A stretch of 64,000 nucleotides of DNA, taken from positions 701,001-765,000 of the forward strand of contig AP017991.1 of NCBI GenBank assembly GCA_003609755.1, read 5' to 3'. The position numbers and the translations under genes are program-made. Positions 8,888 through 18,700 of this stretch are shown here, piece after piece (the first letter of the stretch is position 1; each line of letters begins with the position of its first letter). A model generated the notes under the pieces. It did no database searches. It was not told where the DNA came from and was given only the letters and a program-made list of their open reading frames with translations. The stretch comes from Planktothrix agardhii NIES-204 (GTDB lineage: Bacteria; Cyanobacteriota; Cyanobacteriia; Cyanobacteriales; Microcoleaceae).

Positions 8888-10969
8888 ATGGGAAAAGTCA
8901 TTGGCATAGACTTAGGGACAACAAATAGTTGTGTGGCGGTCTTAGAAGGGGGTCAACCCATTGTAATTTCCAACTCTGAGGGAGGACGAACGACTCCTAG
9001 TATTGTGGGATTTGGGAAGTATGGCGATCGCATCATCGGTCAATTAGGCAAGCGACAAGTCGTTACCAATGCGGAAAATACTGTTTACAGCATTAAGCGG
9101 TTTATTGGGCGTCGCTGGGAAGATACCGAAGAAGAGCGTTCCCGGGTTCCCTATAACTGTGTTAAGGGCAAGGATGATACCGTGAATGTGAAAATTCGCG
9201 ACCAAATTTATACCCCGCAAGAAATCTCGGCGATGGTCTTACAAAAGCTCAAGGAAGATGCTGAAGCCTATTTAGGGGAACCCGTCACCCAAGCAGTAAT
9301 TACGGTTCCCGCCTATTTTACCGATGCTCAAAGACAGGCTACCAAAGACGGCGGAACCATTGCCGGGTTAGACGTGCTGCGGATTATTAATGAACCCACG
9401 GCCGCCGCCCTCTCCTATGGGTTAGATAAACAAGACCAAGAGCAGAAAATTTTGGTTTTTGACCTCGGAGGTGGTACTTTTGATGTCTCCATTTTGCAAC
9501 TCGGAGACGGGATTTTTGAAGTCAAATCAACGGCCGGAAATAATCACTTGGGTGGGGATGATTTTGATAACCGTCTTGTGCAATGGATGATCCAAAAATT
9601 CAAAACCCAGGAAGGAATTAGCCTATCATCGGAAAAAATGGCGGTGCAACGGTTACGGGAAGCCGCTGAAAAAGCCAAAATTGAGTTATCAAATAGGAAC
9701 ACCACTTCAATTAATTTACCGTTTATTGTCTCCGATGATTCTGGGCCCAAACATTTGGAACTAGAACTCGGTCGAGGTGAATTTGAAGGGTTAGTGAAAC
9801 ATCTCGTAGACAGCACCATCGAACCCGTTGCCCAAGCCCTCAAAGATGCCAGTTTACAACCAGATCAAATTAATCGGATTATTTTAGTCGGGGGGTCTAC
9901 CCGAATTCCGGCGGTGCAACAAGCCATTAGTGATTATTTTGGCGGTCGCACCCCAGATCGTTCAGTCAACCCCGATGAAGCCGTTGCCTTAGGTGCCGCC
10001 ATCCAAGCCGGGGTCTTAGCCGGGGAAGTGAAAGATTTATTGTTATTAGATATTACTCCCTTATCTTTAGGTTTAGAAACCCTAGGGGGAGTCTCAACTA
10101 AAATTATTGAACGCAATACTACTATTCCGACCAGCCGTTCTCAAATGTTTTCTACGGCCGTTGATGGTCAGTCCTCCGTAGAAATTCATGTTCTTCAAGG
10201 AGAACGGGCCATGGCAAAGGATAATAAAAGTTTAGGCAAGTTCCTCCTCAGTGGTATTCCGGCTGCTAAACGGGGTATTCCTCAAATTGAAGTAGCCTTT
10301 GATCTCGATGCCAATGGTATTCTCAAAGTTTCGGCTCAGGATAAAGGAACCGGACAGGAACAAAGTATTGAAATTAGTAATACCGGAGGACTAACTGAAG
10401 CGGAAATTGAACGGATGCGTCAAGAAGCAGAAGTTTATGCCGATGAAGATGAAAAACGGCGTTTAGTTGCCGATCTGAAAAATCAATCCGAAACCCTATT
10501 CTATAATTGTAAAGAAACCCTGAAAGGAAATGCTAACCAGATTAGCGATGAACTCAAAGAACGAGTCCGTCAAGAAGCTGCGGCCTTAAAAAAAGCGGTG
10601 GCAAATGCCGAGATCTCCTACGAGGAGATGAAACAACAGGTGGAATCGTTCCAAGAAATGTTGTATGCTTTGGGTTCGGCCATTTATGAACAAGCTGGCC
10701 AGAATTCTTCCCCGTCCCCGTCCCCGTCCCCGTCCCCGTCTTCGTCTTTCGCTTCTGAGGATTCAAAATTGGATGCCACTCAAGAAGATGCAGAAGAAAC
10801 TGAAAATGCAGAAGATATAGAAGGCATGGAAGATACAGATGATACCAGTAGCGGGTTATCCCTCGTGAACAACAGTATCATCGACACCCCCTTTGGAATA
10901 GATCCTGTTTCTGTTCCAGAGCCAACAACCGATCCGGGCAATCCTTTTACGTCTCAATTCACTGAATAA
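8888..10969 (+). CDS. dnaK: Chaperone DnaK (Hsp70)
   Basis: DnaK (693 aa) is the ATP-driven Hsp70 chaperone working with the adjacent grpE and dnaJ products. The nucleotide-binding domain shows [17 protein letters not shown] at the start, the phosphate loop [12 protein letters not shown] (about 195-206) and [13 protein letters not shown] (about 336-348). The substrate-binding domain starts after [15 protein letters not shown]. The C-terminal ~85 residues are unusual: a (Ser-Pro)n linker encoded by a hexamer repeat leads to an acidic tail ending in PFTSQFTE, not the common EEVD-like end. AGAGGAG precedes the ATG. Confidence 0.97.
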   Translation: MGKVIGIDLGTTNSCVAVLEGGQPIVISNSEGGRTTPSIVGFGKYGDRIIGQLGKRQVVTNAENTVYSIKRFIGRRWEDTEEERSRVPYNCVKGKDDTVNVKIRDQIYTPQEISAMVLQKLKEDAEAYLGEPVTQAVITVPAYFTDAQRQATKDGGTIAGLDVLRIINEPTAAALSYGLDKQDQEQKILVFDLGGGTFDVSILQLGDGIFEVKSTAGNNHLGGDDFDNRLVQWMIQKFKTQEGISLSSEKMAVQRLREAAEKAKIELSNRNTTSINLPFIVSDDSGPKHLELELGRGEFEGLVKHLVDSTIEPVAQALKDASLQPDQINRIILVGGSTRIPAVQQAISDYFGGRTPDRSVNPDEAVALGAAIQAGVLAGEVKDLLLLDITPLSLGLETLGGVSTKIIERNTTIPTSRSQMFSTAVDGQSSVEIHVLQGERAMAKDNKSLGKFLLSGIPAAKRGIPQIEVAFDLDANGILKVSAQDKGTGQEQSIEISNTGGLTEAEIERMRQEAEVYADEDEKRRLVADLKNQSETLFYNCKETLKGNANQISDELKERVRQEAAALKKAVANAEISYEEMKQQVESFQEMLYALGSAIYEQAGQNSSPSPSPSPSPSSSFASEDSKLDATQEDAEETENAEDIEGMEDTDDTSSGLSLVNNSIIDTPFGIDPVSVPEPTTDPGNPFTSQFTE
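10710..10739 (+). repeat. (CCCCGT)x5 coding microsatellite in dnaK
   Basis: Five perfect tandem CCCCGT hexamers encode alternating Pro-Ser in the dnaK C-terminal linker. As the unit is two codons long, copy-number change by slippage keeps the frame. Confidence 0.9.
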
Positions 10970-10987
10970 TTTTAGGCAAAATACTCT

Positions 10988-12118
10988 ATGGCAGGCGATT
11001 ATTATGAAATATTGGGTGTCTCCCGTGAGGCAGATACAGAAGAACTTAAGCGTGCCTATCGTCGCCTAGCTCGCAAGTATCACCCCGATGTGAATAAAGA
11101 AGCAGGCAGCGAAGAACGGTTTAAAGAAATTAGTCGTGCCTACGAAGTGCTAAAAGAACCGGAGTTACGGGCACGATATGACCGCTTTGGAGAAGCAGGG
11201 GTATCTAGTGGTGCGGCTGGCTTTGACCCCAACTTTACCGATCCGTTTACTGATATTTTTGAGAGCTTCTTCAGTGGGTTCGGCGGCGGGGTAGGCGGTA
11301 ATACCCAAGCGCGTAAACGTACTGGCCCTGCGCGGGGGGATGATCTACGCTTAGACCTGCGTTTAGAGTTCAAAGAAGCGATTTTTGGCGGAGAAAAGGA
11401 AATCCGAATTAAGCATTTAGAAACCTGTGAAACCTGCACCGGAACCGGGGCAAAACCGGGGACTCGCCCCCAAACCTGTTCCACCTGTGGCGGAAGTGGT
11501 CAAGTCCGTCGGGCGACTCGGACTCCCTTTGGCAGTTTTACTCAGGTTTCCGTTTGTCCGAACTGTAATGGCACAGGACAGATGATTGAGGATAAATGTT
11601 CCACCTGTGGCGGTCGGGGTTTAAATGAAGTCACGAAGAAACTAAAAATTAATGTTCCGGCCGGGGTGGATAATGGTACTCGTCTACGGGTCGCGAACGA
11701 GGGGGATGCGGGAAAACGCAGTGGGCCTCCGGGGGATTTATATGTGTTCCTGTCAGTTGCACCTGATGCGAAATTTAAACGGGATGGGATTAATATTCTA
11801 TCGGAAGTCAAAATTAGCTATCTTCAGGCAATCCTTGGGTTTGATTTTGAGGTGGAAACCGTTGATGGCCCTACTAAGTTAACGATTCCGGCGGGAACTC
11901 AACCAGGAACGGTATTAACCCTGGAAAATAAGGGGGTTCCCCGTCTGGGAAATCCCGTGAGTCGGGGGGATCACTTAATCACGATTCTGGTGGAAATTCC
12001 TACTAAGGTGGCACAGGAAGAACGAGAACTGCTGGAACAATTGGTCAAAATTCGAGGCGATCGGACGGGAAAGGGCGGAATTGAGGGGTTTCTGGGTAAC
12101 TTATTCCACCAAAAGTAG
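10988..12118 (+). CDS. dnaJ: Chaperone DnaJ (Hsp40, type I)
   Basis: DnaJ (376 aa) delivers substrates to DnaK and stimulates its ATPase. The J domain is residues 1-70 with the HPD motif in [12 protein letters not shown] Gly/Phe-rich linker follows (about 75-115). The zinc-binding region has four CxxCxGxG motifs ([32 protein letters not shown]; about 145-215), followed by the C-terminal substrate-binding beta domains. The gene starts 18 bp after dnaK. A GAGAGCAGG/CCTGCTCTC inverted repeat lies 10-80 bp downstream, but no clear T-run terminator is seen. Confidence 0.97.
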   Translation: MAGDYYEILGVSREADTEELKRAYRRLARKYHPDVNKEAGSEERFKEISRAYEVLKEPELRARYDRFGEAGVSSGAAGFDPNFTDPFTDIFESFFSGFGGGVGGNTQARKRTGPARGDDLRLDLRLEFKEAIFGGEKEIRIKHLETCETCTGTGAKPGTRPQTCSTCGGSGQVRRATRTPFGSFTQVSVCPNCNGTGQMIEDKCSTCGGRGLNEVTKKLKINVPAGVDNGTRLRVANEGDAGKRSGPPGDLYVFLSVAPDAKFKRDGINILSEVKISYLQAILGFDFEVETVDGPTKLTIPAGTQPGTVLTLENKGVPRLGNPVSRGDHLITILVEIPTKVAQEERELLEQLVKIRGDRTGKGGIEGFLGNLFHQK

Positions 12119-12246
12119 GGGAGTAGGGGTGGGGAGAGCAGGAGAGGTAATTGATACTCTATGCGCCAACTTTTGGCCTAAATTTTATCCCCTGCTCTCG
12201 GATTGTTTTGAAATTTCTCATTTTATCGTTTTGAGATATTATTTTT

Positions 12247-12516
12247 ATGGTAAAAATTGATACTTTAACTCCGGATAATGCTCAATTGGATTTGCGGGGA
12301 ACGCCTTGTCCTTTGAATTTTGTTCGGACGAAACTCCGCTTAGAACAGATGACACCAGGTTCGCTCTTGGAAGTTTGGTTGGACGGGGGAGAACCCATTG
12401 AACAGGTTCCTGATAGTTTAAGGATGGCAGGATATGATATTGAACAAATCAAAGATTGTGGGGAGTTTTTTGAGGTTCAGGTTCGTTGTCCACTCACTCC
12501 TAAATCTGTTCAATGA
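12247..12516 (+). CDS. TusA/SirA-like sulfurtransferase family protein
   Basis: An 89-residue protein with the TusA/SirA fold signature LDLRGTPCPLNFVRTKLRLE. The Cys in the CPxP-like motif (here TPCPL) is the sulfur-carrying residue in the family. Its end overlaps rsgA by four bases (ATGA), so the two are translationally coupled. Whether it works in tRNA thiolation or another sulfur relay cannot be decided from sequence. Confidence 0.85.
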   Translation: MVKIDTLTPDNAQLDLRGTPCPLNFVRTKLRLEQMTPGSLLEVWLDGGEPIEQVPDSLRMAGYDIEQIKDCGEFFEVQVRCPLTPKSVQ

Positions 12517-13652
12517 CAACCGATGACCCCTTGATAAAGGAACTGGTGGGAACTGTTGTCGCGGTTCAAGCGAATTTCTATCAGGTTCAACTCGAATCCG
12601 ACGGGGTTTTAGACCCGCAACGACTGTTATTATGTACCCGTCGTTCTCTTTTAAAAAAGATGGGTCAGCAGGTGATGGTGGGGGATCGGGTGGTCGTGGA
12701 GGAACCGGACTGGTCGGGAAAACGAGGGGCGATTGCTCGGGTGTTTCCCCGAATTACGGAACTGAGTCGTCCTCCGATTGCCAATGCGAATCAAATTCTA
12801 TTGGTTTTTGCGATCGCAGAACCGGAGTTAGAAATCACGGCTTTAAGTCGGTTTTTAGTCAAGGCGGAATCAACGAGTTTAGAGGTCTGTTTATGTTTGA
12901 ATAAGTGCGATTTAGTTTCGACCGATGCGTTATTATTTTGGCGCGATCGCTTGTTAAACTGTGGATATTATCCTTTATTTATTAGTGTTAATAATGGTTT
13001 GGAATATACGGTTAATTCTGAGCATAGAGTGATTCAAAAATCTCTTTTTCAAGCTGAAAATACCTTTAACGAGAATACTTTACTTCATCAACTTAAACAT
13101 AAAACTACAGTAATTTCTGGCCCCTCTGGGGTGGGAAAATCCAGTTTAATTAATCAATTAATTCCGAGTCTTAATATTAGAGTTGCTACGGTTTCAGGAA
13201 AGTTAGGACGGGGAAGACATACCACTCGCCATGTTGAATTATTTCAATTACCAACTGGGGGATTATTAGCCGATACACCGGGATTTAATCAACCCGAATT
13301 AGAATGTCATCCAGAAGAATTAGTTGATTATTTCCCGGAAGCAAAACACCGTTTTAGTGCTGGAAAATGTCAATTTAGTGATTGTTCCCATCGAGATGAA
13401 CCGAATTGTATTGTCCGGGGCGACTGGGAACGTTATCCGATTTATTTGGAGTTTTTAGAAGTTGCGATCGCCTATCAAGAAGCTATTAAACAACAACCGG
13501 ATGTAGAAACCAATACGAAATCTAAAACAAAATTAGGAGGTAAGCAACAATTAGAACCTAAGTTGGCAAGTAAAAAATATCGTCGTTCTTCCCGTCGTTT
13601 TCAACATCAAACCTTACAGGATTTATGTGAAGAATTCAAGGATGATGAGTAA
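12513..13652 (+). CDS. rsgA: Small ribosomal subunit biogenesis GTPase RsgA
   Basis: RsgA (379 aa) is a circularly permuted GTPase that checks late 30S maturation. An N-terminal OB-fold (about 1-85) precedes the G domain. Motif order is permuted: NKCD (G4, about 138-141) comes before GPSGVGKSSL (G1, about 207-216) and DTPGFNQPE (G3, about 254-262). The zinc-binding end has CQFSDCSHRDEPNC. It overlaps the TusA-like gene by four bases, and the C-terminus is basic. Confidence 0.95.
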   Translation: MTTDDPLIKELVGTVVAVQANFYQVQLESDGVLDPQRLLLCTRRSLLKKMGQQVMVGDRVVVEEPDWSGKRGAIARVFPRITELSRPPIANANQILLVFAIAEPELEITALSRFLVKAESTSLEVCLCLNKCDLVSTDALLFWRDRLLNCGYYPLFISVNNGLEYTVNSEHRVIQKSLFQAENTFNENTLLHQLKHKTTVISGPSGVGKSSLINQLIPSLNIRVATVSGKLGRGRHTTRHVELFQLPTGGLLADTPGFNQPELECHPEELVDYFPEAKHRFSAGKCQFSDCSHRDEPNCIVRGDWERYPIYLEFLEVAIAYQEAIKQQPDVETNTKSKTKLGGKQQLEPKLASKKYRRSSRRFQHQTLQDLCEEFKDDE

Positions 13653-13714
13653 CACTTATCAGGAATCACGAATTACGAATAGGGAACATAAATCGAGTTT
13701 CTTGGTTCAATATT

Positions 13715-13834
13715 AGTTATAGCAACCGCCAAGGCAGTTAAGACACCAGAGGGATCTTGGAACCAAGACGGTAGTGTTTTCCCCCGGTGTTCCCTCCCCC
13801 CCGTGCACGGGGGGTTTGGGGGGGCTGTTCCCTG
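13715..13834. repeat. Composite dispersed repeat: 50-bp module plus GTGCAC element
   Basis: A module starting TTATAGCAACCGCCAAGGCA and running to about 13776 is joined to the GTGCAC-centred GC element (core CCCCCCGTGCACGGGGGG, about 13795-13815). The same pair occurs at 35855-36046 in the opposite orientation, with the module very similar (GCAACCGCCAAGGCAGTTAA). This points to one composite mobile or recombining element. Confidence 0.8.
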
Positions 13835-13886
13835 CTATAAGTGAAGATTGTTCCAGAAACCCGATTTCTAGGAGTCTGGTGGTTTT

Positions 13887-14870
13887 CTAATCTAAATTAT
13901 TCGGCCAGAGATTCCGTTCCTGTAACCATTCTTTATTAAACAATTTAGATTGATAGCGAGCACCTCCATCACATAAAACCGTTACAATGGTATGACCTGG
14001 GCCCATTTCTTTCGCTAAAGCTACGGCCGCCGCCACATTAATGCCAACGGAACCCCCCATAAATAATCCGTCTTTTCTTAATAGTTGATAAACCACCCGT
14101 ACAGCTTCTTGATCATCGACTAAAATCGCATCATCAATTAGAACATCCTGCATATTTGCCGTGATTCGACTATTCCCAATACCTTCTGTGATCGAATTAC
14201 CTTGAGGGGTAATTTCTCCGGTTTTCACATAACTATATAAACCACTTCCCATCGGGTCAGCAACAACGGTTTTAATCCGATTATTCTTCTCTTTTAAAAA
14301 CAGCGAAACCCCCGCAAAAGTTCCTCCGGTTCCGGTAGCAGCCACCCAAGCATCTACTTTGCCATCGGTTTGTTGCCAAATTTCTGGCCCAGTTGTTTCA
14401 TAATGGGCAATCCGATTAGCTAAATTATCAAATTGATTCGCCCAAACTGCATTTTCCATTTCTGAAGCCAAACGTCCCGATAATTTTACATAATTATTGG
14501 GGTCTTTATAAGGGACAGCAGGAACCGGACGAACTTCTGCCCCTAATGTTCTTAATGCTTCCATTTTTTCAGGAGATTGAGTATCGGGAATAATAATTAA
14601 ACATTTGTAGCCCTTAGCATTACAAATATGAGCTAATCCAATACCAGTATTACCTGCGGTTCCTTCTACAACGGTTCCACCGGGTTTAAGTAATCCTTTT
14701 TCTTCTGCATCTTTAATAATATATAAAGCCGCCCGATCTTTCACAGACCCCCCCGGATTTAAAAATTCTGCTTTCCCTAAAATTTCACAGCCAGTTTCAT
14801 CACTAAAACTATTTAATCGAATTAAAGGTGTATTCCCAATTGTGCCGATAAAACCGTTTTTGATGTCCAT
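13887..14870 (-). CDS. cysK: Cysteine synthase A (O-acetylserine sulfhydrylase)
   Basis: A PLP enzyme making cysteine from O-acetylserine and sulfide. The PLP lysine lies in PGGSVKDRAALYI (about 43-55), the substrate loop is EGTAGNTGIGLAH and the phosphate-binding loop is ATGTGGTFAGVS. The C-terminal GGSVGINVAAAVALA is typical. I choose ATG 14870, with AGGAC about 8 bp upstream, over the TTG two codons earlier. Length (327 aa) is normal. It stands alone downstream of the convergent rsgA. Confidence 0.92.
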   Translation of the reverse strand: MDIKNGFIGTIGNTPLIRLNSFSDETGCEILGKAEFLNPGGSVKDRAALYIIKDAEEKGLLKPGGTVVEGTAGNTGIGLAHICNAKGYKCLIIIPDTQSPEKMEALRTLGAEVRPVPAVPYKDPNNYVKLSGRLASEMENAVWANQFDNLANRIAHYETTGPEIWQQTDGKVDAWVAATGTGGTFAGVSLFLKEKNNRIKTVVADPMGSGLYSYVKTGEITPQGNSITEGIGNSRITANMQDVLIDDAILVDDQEAVRVVYQLLRKDGLFMGGSVGINVAAAVALAKEMGPGHTIVTVLCDGGARYQSKLFNKEWLQERNLWPNNLD

Positions 14871-14936
14871 GAGCAACGTCCTAGTTAAAATTTAGTAGTG
14901 GGTTTCTTTTATTTTAGGGATTAACAGGACTAATGC

Positions 14937-14970
14937 AAAAAACCCGGCTTGGTGAAACCGAGTTTTTTGT
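14937..14970 (-). terminator. Rho-independent terminator of the peroxiredoxin gene
   Basis: On the minus strand the sequence forms ACTCGG - loop - CCGGGT (one G-T pair) followed by TTTTTTG. It lies just after the stop of the gene at 14982-15620. An A-run on the other side makes it symmetric, so it may work in both directions. Confidence 0.8.
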
Positions 14971-14981
14971 TCAAGATGGGT

Positions 14982-15620
14982 TTATTTATTGGGTTGAGGA
15001 GTCAGACGTAAATAGGGTTTAACTTCTTGATAACCTTTGGGGAACTTCTCTTTTAAGACTTGAGGGTCTTTTAGGGAGGGCACAATTACACAATCTTCCC
15101 CATCTTTCCAGTCGGCGGGAGTAGCAACGCTATAGTGGTCAGTCAGTTGCAGAGAATCAATTACCCGCAGAATTTCATCAAAGTTGCGTCCGGTGCTCGG
15201 GGGATAGGTGAAGCTCAAACGCAGTTTTTTGTTAGGGTCAATGATGAAGACACTACGCACGGTCAGGGTCGCATTAGCATTGGGATGAATCATATCGTAC
15301 AATTCGGATACTTTGCGATCGCCATCCGCTAAAATGGGGTAATTAACCACAGTATTTTGGGTTTCATTAATATCTTGAATCCAACCTTTATGGGATGCGG
15401 TATCATCCACACTCAGAGCAATAACTTTAACATTGCGTTTGTCGAATTCGGGTTTTAACTTAGCAACAGTGCCCAATTCTGTTGTACAAACGGGTGTATA
15501 GTCGGCCGGGTGAGAAAATAATACCACCCAGCTATCTCCAGCCCAATCATAAAAGCTGATGTCACCTTCAGAGGACGCTTGAGTAAAGTTCGGTACGGTA
15601 TCCCCAAGTCGAAGTGTCAT
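14982..15620 (-). CDS. 1-Cys peroxiredoxin (Prx6 type)
   Basis: A 212-residue thiol peroxidase reducing H2O2 and alkyl hydroperoxides. The peroxidatic Cys is in FSHPADYTPVCTTELG (about residue 46). The Prx6-type C-terminal arm (SVATPADWKDGEDCVIVPSL) is present, with no clear resolving Cys in a 2-Cys position, although one Cys lies in GEDC. Antioxidant defence beside photosynthesis is the expected role. A terminator follows directly. Confidence 0.93.
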   Translation of the reverse strand: MTLRLGDTVPNFTQASSEGDISFYDWAGDSWVVLFSHPADYTPVCTTELGTVAKLKPEFDKRNVKVIALSVDDTASHKGWIQDINETQNTVVNYPILADGDRKVSELYDMIHPNANATLTVRSVFIIDPNKKLRLSFTYPPSTGRNFDEILRVIDSLQLTDHYSVATPADWKDGEDCVIVPSLKDPQVLKEKFPKGYQEVKPYLRLTPQPNK

Positions 15621-15756
15621 AGTTAATATCCTTTAATTTCAATTAAAACCTGTGTTCTTATTATACTCCAGTTTTCCCATCGGTTTTTAGCAATTTTCAA
15701 AAATTCACAGGAGAAAGAGGCGTGTCAGGTAAAGCACGCCCCTAATCATGAACAGA

Positions 15757-18700
15757 TTAAACAAAAATAATTGAACTACTGTTTAGACTTAAGGACGAAA
15801 CTCCTTGCAAAACTGCAATTAATTCATTCTGATTGGTGGTTTTTCGGTAGATTCCTAATCCTGAAGGCAGTCCGGTTGGGGCAGATTTTAATACATAGTT
15901 TGTAGTAGAACCTGTCAGTTGTAGGAAATCTTCGCTGGCTGTGAATCCAACAATTAGGGCGTAATCTGTTGTTCCGAGAACGGCATTGTTGTTGTCGTTG
16001 TAATAGAATTGATTGGGTACTCCTAAAATAAAGCGATCTCTACCTATACCGCCAATTAAGGTATCCACTTCACTCTGTCCAGGAATTGCAGCATCCGGTT
16101 TAATACCAATTAAGCGATCATTGCCTGCACCACCATTTAGAATATCTTTACCTGTTCCACCGATGAGCGTATCTCCTCCATCGCCACCGACTAAGGAATC
16201 ATTGCCGCCATTGCCTTCAATGTTGTCATTGCCTTTGCTGCCATTGAGAGTATCATTTTGATTTAAACCCAAAAGCTGGTCATCCCCTTGAGAAGCGGTA
16301 ATGTTAAATTGTTCAATCCCACTAAATTTCACCTGATCGCCATTGTAGTAACCCTCTAATATACCTTTACCCGCACTGGGGTCAAAAGTCTTGTAATTTA
16401 AGCCATACATATAGACAGGAGATTCCCGTTCGCTATAATCGACAACTAAGGTATCTGTGCCACTGCTACCATTAACGGTATCGTAGCCTAAACCGGAATT
16501 AATCAGATCGCTTCCGCTTCCGGTATTAATCAGATTAGAACGAGATGCTTGAGGCAAGTCAGGATTAGTGCTGTAAATGATTTGATCGTTGCCATTGCCG
16601 GTGCTTAAGTTATCGAATAACTCAATACCTTTAAAGCGACTGCCATTGGGTAAAACAATCTCCGCATGGGTGCTAGTATCGTTAAAAACTTGCTTGGTGT
16701 TGAGACTGGAGAAGTTGGCATCTTGGAGAATATCTGTTCCTGCACCGCCATCAACGGTATCAATGCCACTGCCATGTACGAGGGTGTCGTTGCCATCGCC
16801 ACCGACTAAGGAATCATTGCCGCCGTTGCCTTCAATGTTGTCATTGCCTTTGCTGCCATTGAGGGTATCATTTTGATTTAAACCCAAAAGCTGGTCATCC
16901 CCTTGAGAAGCGGTAATGTTAAATTGTTCAATCCCACTAAATTTCACCTGATCGCCATTGTAGTAACCCTCTAATATACCTTTACCCGCACTGGGGTCAA
17001 AAGTCTTGTAATTTAAGCCATACATATAGACAGGAGATTCCCGTTCGCTATAATCGACAACTAAGGTATCTGTGCCACTGCTACCATTAACGGTATCGTA
17101 GCCTAAACCGGAATTAATCAGATCGCTTCCGCTTCCGGTATTAATCAGATTAGAACGAGATGCTTGAGGCAAGTCAGGATTAGTGCTGTAAATGATTTGA
17201 TCGTTGCCATTGCCGGTGCTTAAGTTATCGAATAACTCAATACCTTTAAAGCGACTGCCATTGGGTAAAACAATCTCCGCATGGGTGCTAGTATCGTTAA
17301 AAACTTGCTTGGTGTTGAGACTGGAGAAGTTGGCATCTTGGAGAATATCTGTTCCTGCACCGCCATCAACGGTATCAATGCCACTGCCATGTACGAGGGT
17401 GTCGTTGCCATCGCCACCGACTAAGGAATCATTGCCGCCGTTGCCTTCAATGTTGTCATTGCCTTTGCTGCCATTGAGGGTATCATTTTGATTTAAACCC
17501 AAAAGCTGGTCATCCCCTTGAGAAGCGGTAATGTTAAATTGTTCAATCCCACTAAATTTCACCTGATCGCCATTGTAGTAACCCTCTAATATACCTTTAC
17601 CCGCACTGGGGTCAAAAGTCTTGTAATTTAAGCCATACATATAGACAGGAGATTCCCGTTCGCTATAATCGACAACTAAGGTATCTGTGCCACTGCTACC
17701 ATTAACGGTATCGTAGCCTAAACCGGAATTAATCAGATCGCTTCCGCTTCCGGTATTAATCAGATTAGAACGAGATGCTTGAGGCAAGTCAGGATTAGTG
17801 CTGTAAATGATTTGATCGTTGCCATTGCCGGTGCTTAAGTTATCGAATAACTCAATACCTTTAAAGCGACTGCCATTGGGTAAAACAATCTCCGCATGGG
17901 TGCTAGTATCGTTAAAAACTTGCTTGGTGTTGAGACTGGAGAAGTTGGCATCTTGGAGAATATCTGTTCCTGCACCGCCATCAACGGTATCAATGCCACT
18001 GCCATGTACGAGGGTGTCGTTGCCATCGCCACCGACTAAGGAATCATTGCCGCCGTTGCCTTCAATGTTGTCATTGCCTTTGCTGCCATTGAGGGTATCA
18101 TTTTGATTTAAACCCAAAAGCTGGTCATCCCCTTGAGAAGCGGTAATGTTAAATTGTTCAATCCCACTAAATTTCACCTGATCGCCATTGTAGTAACCCT
18201 CTAATATACCTTTACCCGCACTGGGGTCAAAAGTCTTGTAATTTAAGCCATACATATAGACAGGGGATTCTCGTTCGCTATAATCGACAACTAAGGTATC
18301 TGTGCCACTGCTACCATTAACGGTATCGTAGCCTAAACCCGGTTCTAGGAGATCATCGCCACCTTGTCCAGAAATCGAGTCATTGCCTTCAGCGCCACTG
18401 AAAACATCATGGTCTGCACTGCCGAATAGCGTATCTGCATAGGATGAACCTTCGATTTGTTCAATAGATTCATAGATGTCTCCTGATGCCTCTCCAGTGC
18501 GTTGACCTGTGGTGAGGTTGATCAAAACCCCTTTGCTGGCGGTGAGGTAGCTGGCTAAATCAAAACCATCTCCGCCATTAAGAGTATCAGCACCTGGGCC
18601 TCCTATTAACCAGTCTTCTCCTGCCTCCCCAAACAGTTGATCAGCACCACCACCACCGACTAAGATATCCCAATCTGCACCTCCCGACAGGGTGTCCTTG

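Noticed and set aside
16589..18106. Repeated plus-strand and minus-strand open frames of 65 and 95 codons
   Set aside because: They recur every 615 bp because the RTX gene repeats; they are shadows of it.
16213..18345. CRISPR array
   Set aside because: The repeat is 615 bp, coding and contiguous, with no short repeat-spacer pattern.
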